A DNA stretch of 64,000 nucleotides from Macrotis lagotis (Eukaryota > Chordata > Mammalia > Peramelemorphia > Peramelidae), in NCBI RefSeq assembly GCF_037893015.1, contig NC_133663.1, forward strand, positions 218,887,753-218,951,752, in the 5' to 3' direction. The notes below the pieces were generated by a model. It did not search any database, had not been told where the DNA came from, and worked only from the letters and a program-made list of their open reading frames with translations. Every line of letters starts with the position of its first letter. Within the stretch, counting starts at the first letter, position 1. Made by a program: the position numbers and the translations under genes. This document shows positions 46,724-57,134 of this stretch, piece after piece.

Positions 46724-47741
46724 TTTATTTTCCTGTTTTTCCTGCATTTCATTTCTCTTCCCAATTTTTCTTCTTCCTCCCTTACTTGATTTTCAAAGGT
46801 TTTTTTTTGAGCTCTGTCATAGCCTGAGCCCGACTTCTGTATTTCTTGGAGTCTTTAGATGCAGAAGTTTGGACTTTCTCATCTTTAGAGTGTGTATTTT
46901 GATCCTCCATGGGACCAAAGTAATTGTCTATAGTCAGGTTCCTTTTTTTTCCTGTTTACTCATTTCCCCAGCCTGTGCCTGGTTTTAGAGTGCTTCCTGA
47001 GCTTTTGAGAAGGTTTATATCAGTATTATCAGTATTATCTTTTCATGCAGGAATACACACCTCCACAAGTACCTACCTCAGTTCCTTAAAGGTCTTATGG
47101 GAGGCTCTGTCTGCTCTCCTGGTCTTTTGAATGAACACAAGCTCACCTTTCTGCCATGGGGCTATGAGGAAAGTCCCTGCTCTGTGGGGGCCCCAGACTG
47201 TGACCAGGGTCTGAATGCGGTCAGAGCCCCAGAGTTCTGTCCCAGGGACAGAGGACAGACCTTGACAGTCTCCTTCCACCTTTGGTGGACTGAGTGCTCA
47301 GGGAACAGCTCCCCAGCTGGGCAGCTCTACAGGCCTGATTCTGTTTGCTGAAATCTGGACTGCACTAAGGATGGCCACACTGGTCTAGGCTTTGCATTCA
47401 CTCTAGCAGAGGTCTCCCTGCTGATCTTCCAAGTTGTGCTTGGTGCTCCCTGGTGTGGCTGGTCAGGAAACTGCTTCTGTGCCTTGGGGCTGTTCTCAGA
47501 AGGCTGTAGCTCCTTCACTCAGCCCCCTCCAACCCCACAGAACAGAGCCTTCCCACTATTTTCCAGGTTACCTTGGGCTGGAGAATTGCCTCATTGAAAC
47601 TTTCTTTGGGTTCTAGCTACCAAAAAATTTAGTCACAATTTTAAGTTTTTTGAAATATGTTAGAGAGAGCTCCTCAGAAAGGCTGTTCTCCTGCTGACAT
47701 CTTGGTTCCACCCCGCCAGAACCTTTGTCATAAGAATCTTT

Positions 47742-48080
47742 AAATGCAGTTTATTATTGTTTACATTCTCAGTATATATTCATTAAAATAAAATTATTTG
47801 TACGAAAGGTATCATTTTTATAACTTTTACTGTATATTACCCTATTTTGAAAAACACTAACATTTGAGAGTCTTCCATCAATGTATGAAGATAGTTATTT
47901 ATCCCACTAGCATTGTATTTTCTTCTGTTTAATTATGGATCTAAGGTGTTTAATTATGAATCTAAGGTAATTCCTTAAATTTGTATTAATTTTTATCTCT
48001 TTGGTTATTAGTGAGTCTGAATATTTTTCAAATTTTTTTCTCTTTTGTATATTGACTGTTTATTTTGGTTATCCTATTTT
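47742..48080 (-). mobile_element. Old L1 ORF2 C-terminal relic, part 2
   Basis: The stretch TTTGTATTAATTTTTATCTC / TTGGTTATTAGTGAGTCTG matches in layout the 57640-57690 region of the full-length L1. It contains a tandem repeat of TTTAATTATGGATCTAAGGTG at about 47928-47968. Confidence 0.45.
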
Positions 48081-48462
48081 TCATAGGTTCTAAATCCTAA
48101 TCCTTTAATTGTTGTCAATATTTACTGCTTTTCAAATTTATAATTTAAAATTACAGACCCTGAAACAGCATTATCCTGAGTCTGATCCATGCCATTGATC
48201 TAACATACTATATCTGAAATGAAACCTGTCTAGCAGTTTCATGGGTATTATCCTATGTGCCCAGATTTATAAGCAGTCGATCTGCTTTGAGAAAAGACTC
48301 CTTTGCTATAATCAGCTTATATTCTGTTTGCTGATTACAGACTGTACCTACATTGCCTTTTCTATTCTCTCTACAGTTTTCATATTCTTGACCCACATAC
48401 GTACTCAGTGTTTACTCGGAGAGCTTTTGATAACAGTTTTATGTTCATTTGTACACTTGCAG

Positions 48463-48490
48463 CTGGTTTGGGAAAATTTGAATCATCATT
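48463..48490 (+). other. ARL6: ARL6 exon, 5' UTR part with acceptor
   Basis: The acceptor TGTACACTTGCAG ends at 48462, leaving 28 nt of 5' UTR before the ATG. An alternative acceptor CTCTCTACAG near 48376 would give a longer leader. Confidence 0.65.
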
Positions 48491-48613
48491 ATGGGATTAC
48501 TGGACAAGCTGTCAGGGTTCCTTGGTCTGAAGAAGAAGGAAGTTCATGTTCTTTGCCTTGGGCTGGATAACAGTGGCAAAACAACCATCATTAACAAACT
48601 CAAACCTTCGAGT
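48491..48613 (+). CDS. ARL6: ARL6 first coding exon (BBS3 small GTPase)
   Basis: This exon encodes residues 1-41 of ADP-ribosylation factor-like 6, the BBS3 GTPase that, when GTP-bound, recruits the BBSome coat to membranes for transport of proteins into and out of cilia. Gly2 follows the start Met in an N-terminal amphipathic segment ([16 protein letters not shown]). Strand beta-1 (VHVLCLG) leads into the P-loop GLDNSGKT that binds the nucleotide phosphates. The exon ends after KLKPSS at a strong donor, AGT|GTAAGT, in phase 0. The human protein, as I recall it, reads KLKPSN here, so the last residue differs. The remaining exons (switch regions, NKMD motif) are beyond the window. The start is the only ATG in frame right after the acceptor. 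Confidence 0.95.
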
Positions 48614-48619
48614 GTAAGT

Positions 48620-50690
48620 AGCTTTCTAACTTACTTTAGCACTTGTCTATAATTGGGTGATGTATATATTGCCAGATTGTATTGCTGAAATCTATCTTGT
48701 TTGAAGTCATAAATTCAAACTCCTATCATTTCCTACTCATTTTGTTAGGAAATTGATTCCCATCTTGGTTAAATGATTTGCCAAAGTTTTCATTGCTTTA
48801 CATTGTCAAAGCCAAAATTATAATATGCATCTCCCAGTTTTTAGTCTAGTGTTCTTTTCCCTAATTTGCCACATTATCATAAGTTCATGATAACTCTATA
48901 GGGACATGAATTATTGCTTGACAATTTTTGTATATAGCAAACTCAATTATTTGTGCAAAAAAGATTTTTAATGATCAAACTTTAACTTCATTATTTTAAG
49001 CATTTCTTTTTAATTTTCTAAATGTATTTCTTTCAGTTTCATCTTTTCTTCCTCCCATTATCTTCTTTACTGAAGAACAAAATTTACTAAGAATTTACTA
49101 AATAGTTGGCAGCATAATGAAGTTATATGATTAATTTCCTCTCAGTTATTAAAAATGGACTTTATACAGGGACTTATTTAAAGATTTCCAATCTTTAGAT
49201 TGGAGAAAATGAATGTTCTTTTTTTTTAAGAGAAGTGATTGCTCTACAATTGAATGCCATTCATTCCTCTCTTCCTGATACGACATTCCTTCTTTTTTAC
49301 ACTGGCCAGATTCACAAAGTAATGAAACCAATTACTGCCTAGCTTTCTTAGCAGTGGATTACTAGTGATGATATGTGAAGTGGCTAAGGCCAAGAACTTG
49401 AAATTTGGAGTTGGGATTTAAACCAGGAAGGCCCACCTGTCCTAACATATATAGCATTGAACAAGGTTCCTAACATTTTGATATCAGTAGCACTCTATTG
49501 CCTAGCCAGGGCTTTGTCTAGAACAGATAAAACAAGGTAAGATAAATATGACTGAACAATTGGAGACGATCATGACCCATCAGGTAGGGCTGGCCCTGTA
49601 GTTTGGTTGAAGAAAAGGAAAAGTATCTGGGTTTGAGCCCTAAACAAAGAGATTCTAATGGTTGACACACTTATACATTCTTACCTATACCTTCATTTTC
49701 TATCCCATTCTCCTCATGTAAATTGTCTGTAGGGGTATAGCATTATTAGGGAAAGATCATATGGAATATAATGGGAGCAAGCAGGACAGTAATTTTTTTT
49801 CTCATCCAGTTTTCTTGAGAACTAGAGGACCTTTTTTTCTGCTCAGAATTATAAACAGTCTCCTAGGGCACAAAAATTCAGAAACACTATCATTTTTTTT
49901 TGGCTATGTTTAGCATTCAGTTTTACTGACTACAATTTTTTTAAATTAGTGCTATATAATTTTCTGTCATGATTATACTGTGTGGACTCTAGACTTTTGC
50001 TTTGAAGTAGATATTCATATTTTAGTATCATTTTTCTTTTAGTCCATGTTTTCCTTCTTAAGTGTGGTGATTATTTCCATTATTATAACTGGGGACAGCA
50101 TAATTTATCCTCTACAGCATAATTTATGTTGATATTAGAATCACATCTTTGATAACATCAAAGAGAGATTCAGGAGAAAGAAGCAAACAAAAGCTTTTTA
50201 AAATGAACTTAAAGTTTTCTTTGTTTTTGAAAAATTTTTAAAAACTGAGAATGAGGTAATCACTCCTTCCAACTAAAATCACTTGATGAATGATTTGTGC
50301 TTTCTGACTACAATAGTACTATCTTATATCCATGGTTTCTTCACTGATATAAATTAAAGCTCTTCCATACTCTTCAAGAGTGATAGAGGGCAAAAAAATT
50401 CATGCTCCTGCATTTGGTATAGTGATAAGCCTTTCTGAACATATCCCTGACTAGTGCTCTGCATTTCCAATATCTTAATAGGACTTTCTAGAATTTTAGC
50501 TGTTTTTAACATGGCATTCAAGGACCTAGGCTCACTTATATAAGGAGACATCAAAGGAATACTCTACTATAGGATATTTATAACAGAAAATTTTTACAGA
50601 GCCCAGTCCAAAGATGGTTAGAATAAGCTTCTCTTTCTCCCCTAAAAGGTAAAAGCTTCATTTAATTAAATGTTTTAAAATATAAAAATG
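48620..50690. other. ARL6 intron 2, nothing firm
   Basis: AT-rich intron. A possible diverged CORE-SINE lies at about 49385-49480 (GAACTTGAAATTTGGAGTTG, AAACCAGGAAGGCCC). No further ARL6 exon was found. Confidence 0.4.
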
Positions 50691-50699
50691 TTATCATCT

Positions 50700-51640
50700 G
50701 TTGTGGTTTTACTGAACCAGTAAATAGAGCAGACCAGAGACAGTGCCAGTAAAGAGGAAAGAGTTTAATTACTTTCATTGAAAAGAACTGATTTGCAAAT
50801 CATAGAATTACTCCTTTCTTGGAGCTCCACATTGCTGTTTGTGGAAAGGGAGAGGGAAGGCTGATCATAGAACAATGAGATCTGGGGCTTGAATAATCTT
50901 CCTAGGACAGTCTCGAAGTTCAGCACAATGCAACAATTACATCAGGTCTTGGCCATCCAAGTAGAACAACACAGGTGTCCCTGAGTCCTGTGGGAATGGC
51001 TACATTAATTGTCTGATCTTGGGAGTACTCCATTATTCTGCTTGGATACAGAACAAGACTTGGCTACAGAATAGGTTATTTACTGATTCACTTAACACTG
51101 GCAAGTTCAGGCCAGGGGAAAAATGCTGGACTTGTCTTGGTTATGGTATTGCTTTCATTGTTTTCCTAGGCCAAGAGTCTGCCTGTGGAAAAAATCTCTA
51201 GAAACTAATTAAATTCATTATCTATATATCAATCAATTTAAAAATAATAACTTTTGACATCATATAAACATTAATAATAGTTGAGGTGACTTCTCTTTGG
51301 CCCCCAACCTCATAAGAGTGAAGCTACTCTTCCCCAGGTTTTCCATTTAGGCTTTTCTATAGTCTGCTTCTTTTTTTCCTACTTCTTTGAGGCATTTGGA
51401 TATGACATCTTTAAGCTTCTTGGAAAGCTTTGGAGGAAGACAGTTGTTGAAAGCTACTTGCCTCTAAGGTAATTGACTGATTTTCTCCTTACCCACTTTC
51501 TTCTACTTTCTCTTACCTGAAAGGTTTTCCTTTGATCCAGATTCATTCAATCTTATCCTACTTTTGGGAAAGTGCAACAGTAGATATTAGTAAAAATGTC
51601 TTTATTTCATCTCAATTCCCCCAGCTAGTGAGCCTAACAA
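50700..51640. other. ARL6 intron 2, less AT-rich block
   Basis: The stretch 50700-51205 is less AT-rich than its surroundings. I could not assign it to a gene or a repeat family. Confidence 0.35.
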
Positions 51641-51646
51641 ATTAAA

Positions 51647-51650
<4 letters not shown>

Positions 51651-51714
<64 letters not shown>
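51651..51714. repeat. (CT)32 microsatellite
   Basis: A pure CT run of 64 bp. Confidence 0.98.
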
Positions 51715-51715
<1 letters not shown>

Positions 51716-51719
51716 GCCA

Positions 51720-52330
51720 AACAGAGCATCTCTCAGTACTTTGAGCAGATGAAATATTTACAGAGCAGTGATGCATTGGATTAAAAATGGTTTTACCCTC
51801 AATGTTTTCTTTTAGAGACAAGGTGGACAGAAATATAAAATAAATTGTAGTGAAACAGTAAGTTTTTTAAGGGGGGTCAGTAGGCTACCCTTTAGTGTTA
51901 CTTTTACCTTTCTCACCTTAGGAGTTTAAGCTAATAACCTCTTCCATGAGAATAGAATGGTTTTTTTTTTCCCAAATTCATTCAGACTGGGCCCAGGGAT
52001 TGTTGGATCAAAACTCACTGATAATTTCTGCTTGTGTTGCCCATCTCAACTATACTGAATTTAGGATATTACAAAGAAAACATTTAGATTTTATTCTTTT
52101 AAATTTTTTAGTCTGTTTTGATGTTATGTTGGCAATGATATCCTTCATAAGAATAAAAATTGTTTCAAATAAAAAAGGCATTTTTAGAATATAGGTAACT
52201 GATTATCATATTCCTTGCTCAAAAATTCTAATCAAATATGGCTAGGAATCATTTTGGGTTTTTTTTTTTTTTTTGGTGAAGTTGACTCAGATCCACAAGA
52301 TCAACTTTTGTTGTTATTGTTGATACTAGT
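51720..52330. other. ARL6 intron 2, nothing recognised
   Basis: AT-rich with a T-run at about 52258-52274. Confidence 0.4.
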
Positions 52331-52339
52331 TTACCATTT

Positions 52340-52465
52340 ATGCAGATCTTAGAAAAGAGCTAAAAGGGGCTTAGGAAATCTAGTCTGACTCCAAGTTTTA
52401 TAGATGAGGCAATTGAGATCCAGAGAGAAGAGGGATACATTGAAGGTCAGATTGATAGTAAGTAG
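52340..52465 (-). repeat. MAR1-type SINE relic
   Basis: GGAAATCTAGTCTGACTCC, then TTTTATAGATGAGGCAATTG and GATCCAGAGAGAAG. Confidence 0.6.
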
Positions 52466-52792
52466 AAACACTTAGTGGATTCATGGGGCATCTAAGATTA
52501 TAGAATGGCTAATCAAGACTAATTATAACCTGAAATGTAGACTTTAGTATGAAAAGAGACATTTCAAAATATGAAAGGAAAGTTATATATAGTATAAAGT
52601 TAGATATTGCTTTAAATATTATACTTTGGAAATGATATTAATATATTATAACCAGTTTTTAATCACAAAATGAAGCATTATAATCTGTTAATATACACTG
52701 ATAATTTATTTATAACATTGTTATCCTGTAATAACTACTTCTTTTTTGTATTGCTACTAACCAAAAAAAATCATTTATTCATTTTTCAACAG

Positions 52793-53030
52793 TTTTGTTG
52801 GATTTTTTTTACATCACCCTAATTTCCAAATATATTCTTCTCCCCTTCCCTATCTAGAGAGCTATTCTGTATAACAATTTTTTAACAAGTCAATTTATCT
52901 AACTAATTTTTCTATCTTTATGTTTCTTGGGGTATAAATCTATCAGTGGAGCCTCTCAGTCAACAGGTCTGGACCAATTTATAGCTATACCAGTTATGTA
53001 TTTTTAGAGTGCCTTTTCATTATTTATCAT
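52793..53030 (-). mobile_element. LINE ORF2-end fragment related to 46577-46723
   Basis: The first 150 bp are the reverse complement of the 46577-46723 insert with few differences. The sequence continues past 52945 into a region whose minus strand reads PLIDLYPK, like the PLLGLYPK motif near the end of the L1 ORF2 at 57400. Confidence 0.5.
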
Positions 53031-53239
53031 TGTCCTCATTAATGTCTCCCTAACTTTTTATTGGCAGGTAAGTAAAAGGTTTTAAGTAATTATTATCACA
53101 TCTGTTTTGAGATGTCAAACTTTACTCTTTCTACAACTTTAAGGAAGTTTATCACAGATTTTCAAAAAGTAAATATAATTGGGACCTACACAGGGCTAGC
53201 AACCTGTACCTTACTCTAAATATCACTTCTTGTGAGTAG

Positions 53240-53395
53240 CACCTAATTAAAATAAGAATTGAGTGAATAGTATAGATGATATTACCTTATGTTTATCTTA
53301 TAGGAACAGACCTGATGTGTTTCTAGATGAGAAAACTAAATGTCCATATAGATTAATCATTTCACTAAAGGTCATATAATTGGGTTTTGGGGGGG
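53240..53395 (-). repeat. Possible MIR-type SINE relic
   Basis: CTAGATGAGAAAACTAAATG then TTTCACTAAAGGTCATATAA. Highly diverged. Confidence 0.35.
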
Positions 53396-53559
53396 GGGGT
53401 TGACTCAGAAGTTGTAGATTTTGGCTGTGCTGTTTCAGAAAGTTTATATGTTAGGGTTTCTTTTAGGAGGTGACTTGTGGAGTCTTTCAATTTTTACTTT
53501 GCTCTCTGATTCTAAGAAATCTGAGAAGTTTTCTTTTAAGATTTCTTGAAATAATATCT

Positions 53560-53900
53560 AAGAGCTATGACAACTGTATTAGATCGGCTATGGACCATGT
53601 TATCACCATTCAGAGGAAGAAAAACAAAACAAAAGACATACACATACACACACACACATACACACACACACACACACTTCAGAATCTGATGAAGTTATCT
53701 CTTATGTATCTCTTTCCCTTAATCCTAATTCTTCATATCAAAAATAACTTATCTGTAAACATGTTTATCAAAATATGTAAGTTCAGTGCTAACCTGACTT
53801 CACTACTGAGGGAATGAGGATGGGAAAGGAGACTGGAAAGAAATTTTGTAACTTAAAATATGTATGTGCATATTGATGAAAATAAATTTAAAAAAAGAAA
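53560..53900 (+). mobile_element. LINE 3' end inserted in the L1 relic
   Basis: It contains CAGAGGAAGAAAAACAAAAC, a CA microsatellite (53641-53678), GGAATGAGGATGGGAAAGGA and an A-rich end (AAATAAATTTAAAAAAAG). The flanks ATCTAAGA and ATCTAGA may be a worn duplication. Confidence 0.45.
53641..53678. repeat. (CA)n microsatellite
   Basis: A CA run with TA interruptions. Confidence 0.9.
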
Positions 53901-54889
53901 CATCTAGACTCTTTTTGGGGAATGACAACCACACAGCCTAGTGATTCTTAAATTTTTTTCTCAAAATATTTTCCAGTTCAGTTGTTTTTGCAGAAACTTT
54001 ATATTTTCCTCTATTTTTTCAGTCTTTTGACTATTTTAATATTTTTTGGTCATCTAATGGAGACATTGACTTCTATTTAATCCTTCTCTAGGGAGTTTGT
54101 TTCTTGGGCAAGATTTTGTACCTCTTGATCTAAGCTGTTATTCTCTTTCCAGTTCTTTCTTCTATTCTCATTTCTTTTCCAGTTTTTTCCTCAAACTCTC
54201 TCATACAGTTTGTTAAGGGGGGAACCCTTTTATTTTGTCTCTTTCAGAAATTCTAGTTGAATTTGTACCTAGGCTGTGTTTTTCTTTATTTGTAGACATT
54301 TTCTTTTTCCTTTCTCTCTTGAATAACTAACTTTATAATTGCTCATAATGGGGTCCTTTTTTTTTTAAGTCACCCGTCATTCTAGTCAAATTCATAGTTT
54401 ATATTAGGACATTTGCCATACTTCTGAGTGTAAGGTCTGGACAATCCTACTAATTGCTGTATTATTCCAGAATCTCAAGGACAGGCTGGAGAGCTGATCT
54501 ACAAGCTTTCAGTACTCCCAGAATAGTTTGATCCAGTACAAAGTCCAATTGCTGCTTCCATGGTCTGACCTGAGTTTAGATATACAAGAGTAGACTATGG
54601 CAGGACTCTGCCACTATTAGCCAGGTGTAAAATTCTGCTCATTCAGAGACACAGAATTCTAGATTCCCCTTTGGCCTGGGATACATGCCTTGGTTATTCC
54701 ATTGCAGTCTGGGATAAATGCTGGAAGTGAACGCTGTGCTCTGAACTGGGATGTTTGTGTACTACCACTGTTGCTATAACTGGTTCTGAATTTTCTCTTC
54801 TCTTAGTATATTGTGCTATTTCCAGGTTTCCCCTCCATAACTCTTATCACTAAATAACCTCTCTCTTAGGTTCATGCTATTTATATATC

Positions 54890-55522
54890 TACAATTCAGT
54901 TAAAATCCTTTTAGCTGTTGTCTACGGACTTCAGGTCAAACCCTTCCTCAATATATTCATACATTCAGTGTATTCAGTACATGGCCACAATTTTCTCTTC
55001 TCTCAAATTACTGTTCTCTTACACATTAATATCAAATACCCTAATCAGTTCCTCAAACTATTCACTTCCCATAAGTTACTCCTCCAACCCCCATCAACCA
55101 CACAAAGATATACATTCTCTTATCTTGCCATCACCTACAAATATACCTCTCTGTTAAAGAATTTAGAAATCCCCTTCTCCAACCATAATCTATTGGCATT
55201 TTGACTCTCCTTCCCTCCTATTGGAAGTCAGCATTGTAACCTCCAATCTCTTGACCCCTCAATTCTCTCTCAGGTCATCCTCCCTGCACTAGCCATTCTT
55301 TCCTTTTTTCTCCCTTTTGCTACCAATATATCTATACAGTGATTTCCTCTCTTGAATCTCTAGCTCTTTTATCATATAACCAATTATGCCTGGGTAAGTC
55401 TCAGTCTTGAATCTCTATTTTTTACTTTATTCCCTCCTTCAACCTTCCTTATTAGTATAGAGGGTAAAACCTTCATCCCTCATCCTGATAACTTCAAAGT
55501 CCTCTTGAACTTCTTGATCTCT

Positions 55523-55577
<55 letters not shown>

Positions 55578-56070
55578 TCATTATTCAATTTATTGCCAAA
55601 ATCTGCCATTTTCACCTTTGCACCATCTTTCAAATATTCTCCTCTGATATTGCCACCACTCTAGTGCATACCCTCATGCCTAAATTATTGCAATAGGGTG
55701 CCTGCCACAATTTTTTTCTCAGTCTGTTCTATCCTCCATTCATCCACTAGAGTGATTTTCCTAAAGCACAAGTCCAGTCATGTCATTCTTAAAGCCAGTA
55801 AACAAAAGAGGCTTCCTGTCACTTCCAGGAACAACCTTTAGTTTGACCATTGAAAGACCTTTGCCCTTTCTTACCTTATCTTTGACACATACTTTTCAAC
55901 AAATGACACTGGCCTCCTGGCTATTCCATGGACAAAATACTCCATCTCTCTCAACTCTTGGTTTCTAGAATGCTTTTCTTCCTCACCTCTACCTACTGAC
56001 TTTCCTGGCTTCCTTTAAGTACTATGTAAAATCCCATCTGTAAAGTATATCCCAATGTAAGTCACAGCAA
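54890..56070 (+). mobile_element. L2/CR1-group LINE relic
   Basis: The segment runs in coding orientation. CTTCTCCAACCATAATCTATT near 55172 suits the SDHN-like motif of the endonuclease. The late part has GAGTGATTTTCCTAAAGCAC (55750), CAGTCATGTCATTCTTAAAG and TCTCAACTCTTGGTTTCTAG, as in the L2 3' region. A CT microsatellite (55519-55572) interrupts it. The reverse transcriptase core is largely missing, so there is an internal deletion. Confidence 0.6.
55519..55572. repeat. (CT)n microsatellite
   Basis: A CT run with one CCT interruption near 55541. Confidence 0.95.
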
Positions 56071-56079
56071 TCCTGTCTA

Positions 56080-56700
56080 GACTTATACAACTAAGACATT
56101 TTTTGAGTGTAACTGGATGTTTCAAACAAATGCCATCTTTGTTATGTTATAGGTTCTTTATTCAAAGAGATCAAAGGAATGCTGAAGAGACTTGGGAGAG
56201 ATTTATACCTTTTATTGATCAACCTTGGTGATGGAAGAGTGCAGGATCAAATCCACACATTAATCTATCTGCATAGCTCAAGTTCCTAGTCTGCTTCTCC
56301 CTCTTTTCAATTCTCTTCATGACTGCCATTGCCCACTCCACACCACTAACTGGCTTTCTGCAAGCTACTGTCTACTAGGTCTATCCCTTAGCCTGGACAA
56401 TTATAGGAGCACAGAAAAAATCCCAGCATCATGCCAAATATGAGACTTAAGTATTATAAACTGTAAACAAAGTGTGTAACTGGCTACCCAGATTATATAT
56501 TAAGGATATATGATTTTATTGTATAATCGCTACTAAGTGAATGTCTAAATATGGCCTTATCTGGTTGAGCTTGACTACTGTGATTAAGGGAAATTCATAT
56601 ATCAATTTGAACCAAATGGTTTACACTCCACCATCTTTTACTGAAAGCCTTTCCAGCCTCTTCTAAATATAGTGCCTTCCCCCTGTTATTTCTAATTTAA
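56080..56700. other. ARL6 intron 2, nothing recognised
   Basis: No feature recognised; possible L2 tail sequence continues near 56640-56754. Confidence 0.35.
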
Positions 56701-56768
56701 CCTGTACAAAGCTTACTTCATATATATTTGTTTGCATGTTGTATCCCACATTAGATTGTAAGCTCTTT
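56640..56768 (+). repeat. L2/MIR-type 3' end, split by the full-length L1 (left part)
   Basis: TGAAAGCCTTTCCAGCCTC and CACATTAGATTGTAAGCTCTTT resume at 63494 with GTAAGCTCTTTGAGGGGAG, ACTGACTTATGCC and CACTTAGTATAGTACCTGG. The L1 landed inside this L2-type 3' end. Confidence 0.65.
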
Positions 56769-57134
56769 TTTTAATTTTTATTAAAGATATTATTTGAGTT
56801 TTACAATTTTCCCCCATCTTGCTTTCCTCCACCCACGCCCCCACAGAAAGCACTCTCTGAGTCTTTACCTTGTTTCCATGATGTACTTCGATCCACATTG
56901 GGTGTGATGAGAGAGAAATCATATCCTTAAAGAAGAGAAGAGAAGTCTAAGAGGTGACAAGATCAGACAATAAGATATCTGTTTTTTTTTTAAATTAAAG
57001 GGAATAGTCCTTGAACTTTGTTCAAACTCCACGGCTCCTTAACTGGATACAGATGACACTCTCCTTTGCAAACAGCCCAAAATTGTTCCTGATTGTTGCA
57101 CTGATGGAATGAGCGAGTCCTTCAAGGTTGCACA

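Larger units (their letters stand above)
44844..47729 (-). mobile_element. HAL1-like LINE, copy 3, with TSD
   Basis: The whole element is bounded by a 12-bp duplication, ATAAGAATCTTT, at 44832-44843 and 47730-47741. On the minus strand it starts near 47712 with GGTGGAACCAAGATGTC and continues through a 5' UTR, a broken ORF1-like region and the 3' UTR to its tail near 44860. Unlike the copies at 1-1610 and 6531-9660, it lacks the (TAA)n-SINE-SINE block in its tail. It has its own SINE (45374-45524), a 147-bp foreign insert (46577-46723) and a 55-bp internal duplication (47006-47060). Confidence 0.75.
53460..54840 (-). mobile_element. Old L1 ORF1 and 5' UTR relic
   Basis: In reverse complement the two blocks (53460-53560 and 53900-54840) follow the ORF1-to-5' UTR layout of the HAL1-like copies. 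For example, the order of AATTTTTACTTTGCTCTCTG, ATTTTCCAGTTCAGTTGTT and TCTTTCCAGTTCTTTC parallels 8250-8480. An insert of about 340 bp (53560-53900) splits it. Confidence 0.5.

Noticed and set aside
48241-48490. In-frame upstream extension of ARL6 starting at 48241
   Set aside because: A strong acceptor at 48461-48462 lies between it and the ARL6 ATG, and ARL6 proteins start at MGLL; the extension is intron.
50700-51205. Less AT-rich block that might be an old LTR
   Set aside because: No matching terminal repeat, primer-binding site or coding remnant was seen, so it is left unassigned.
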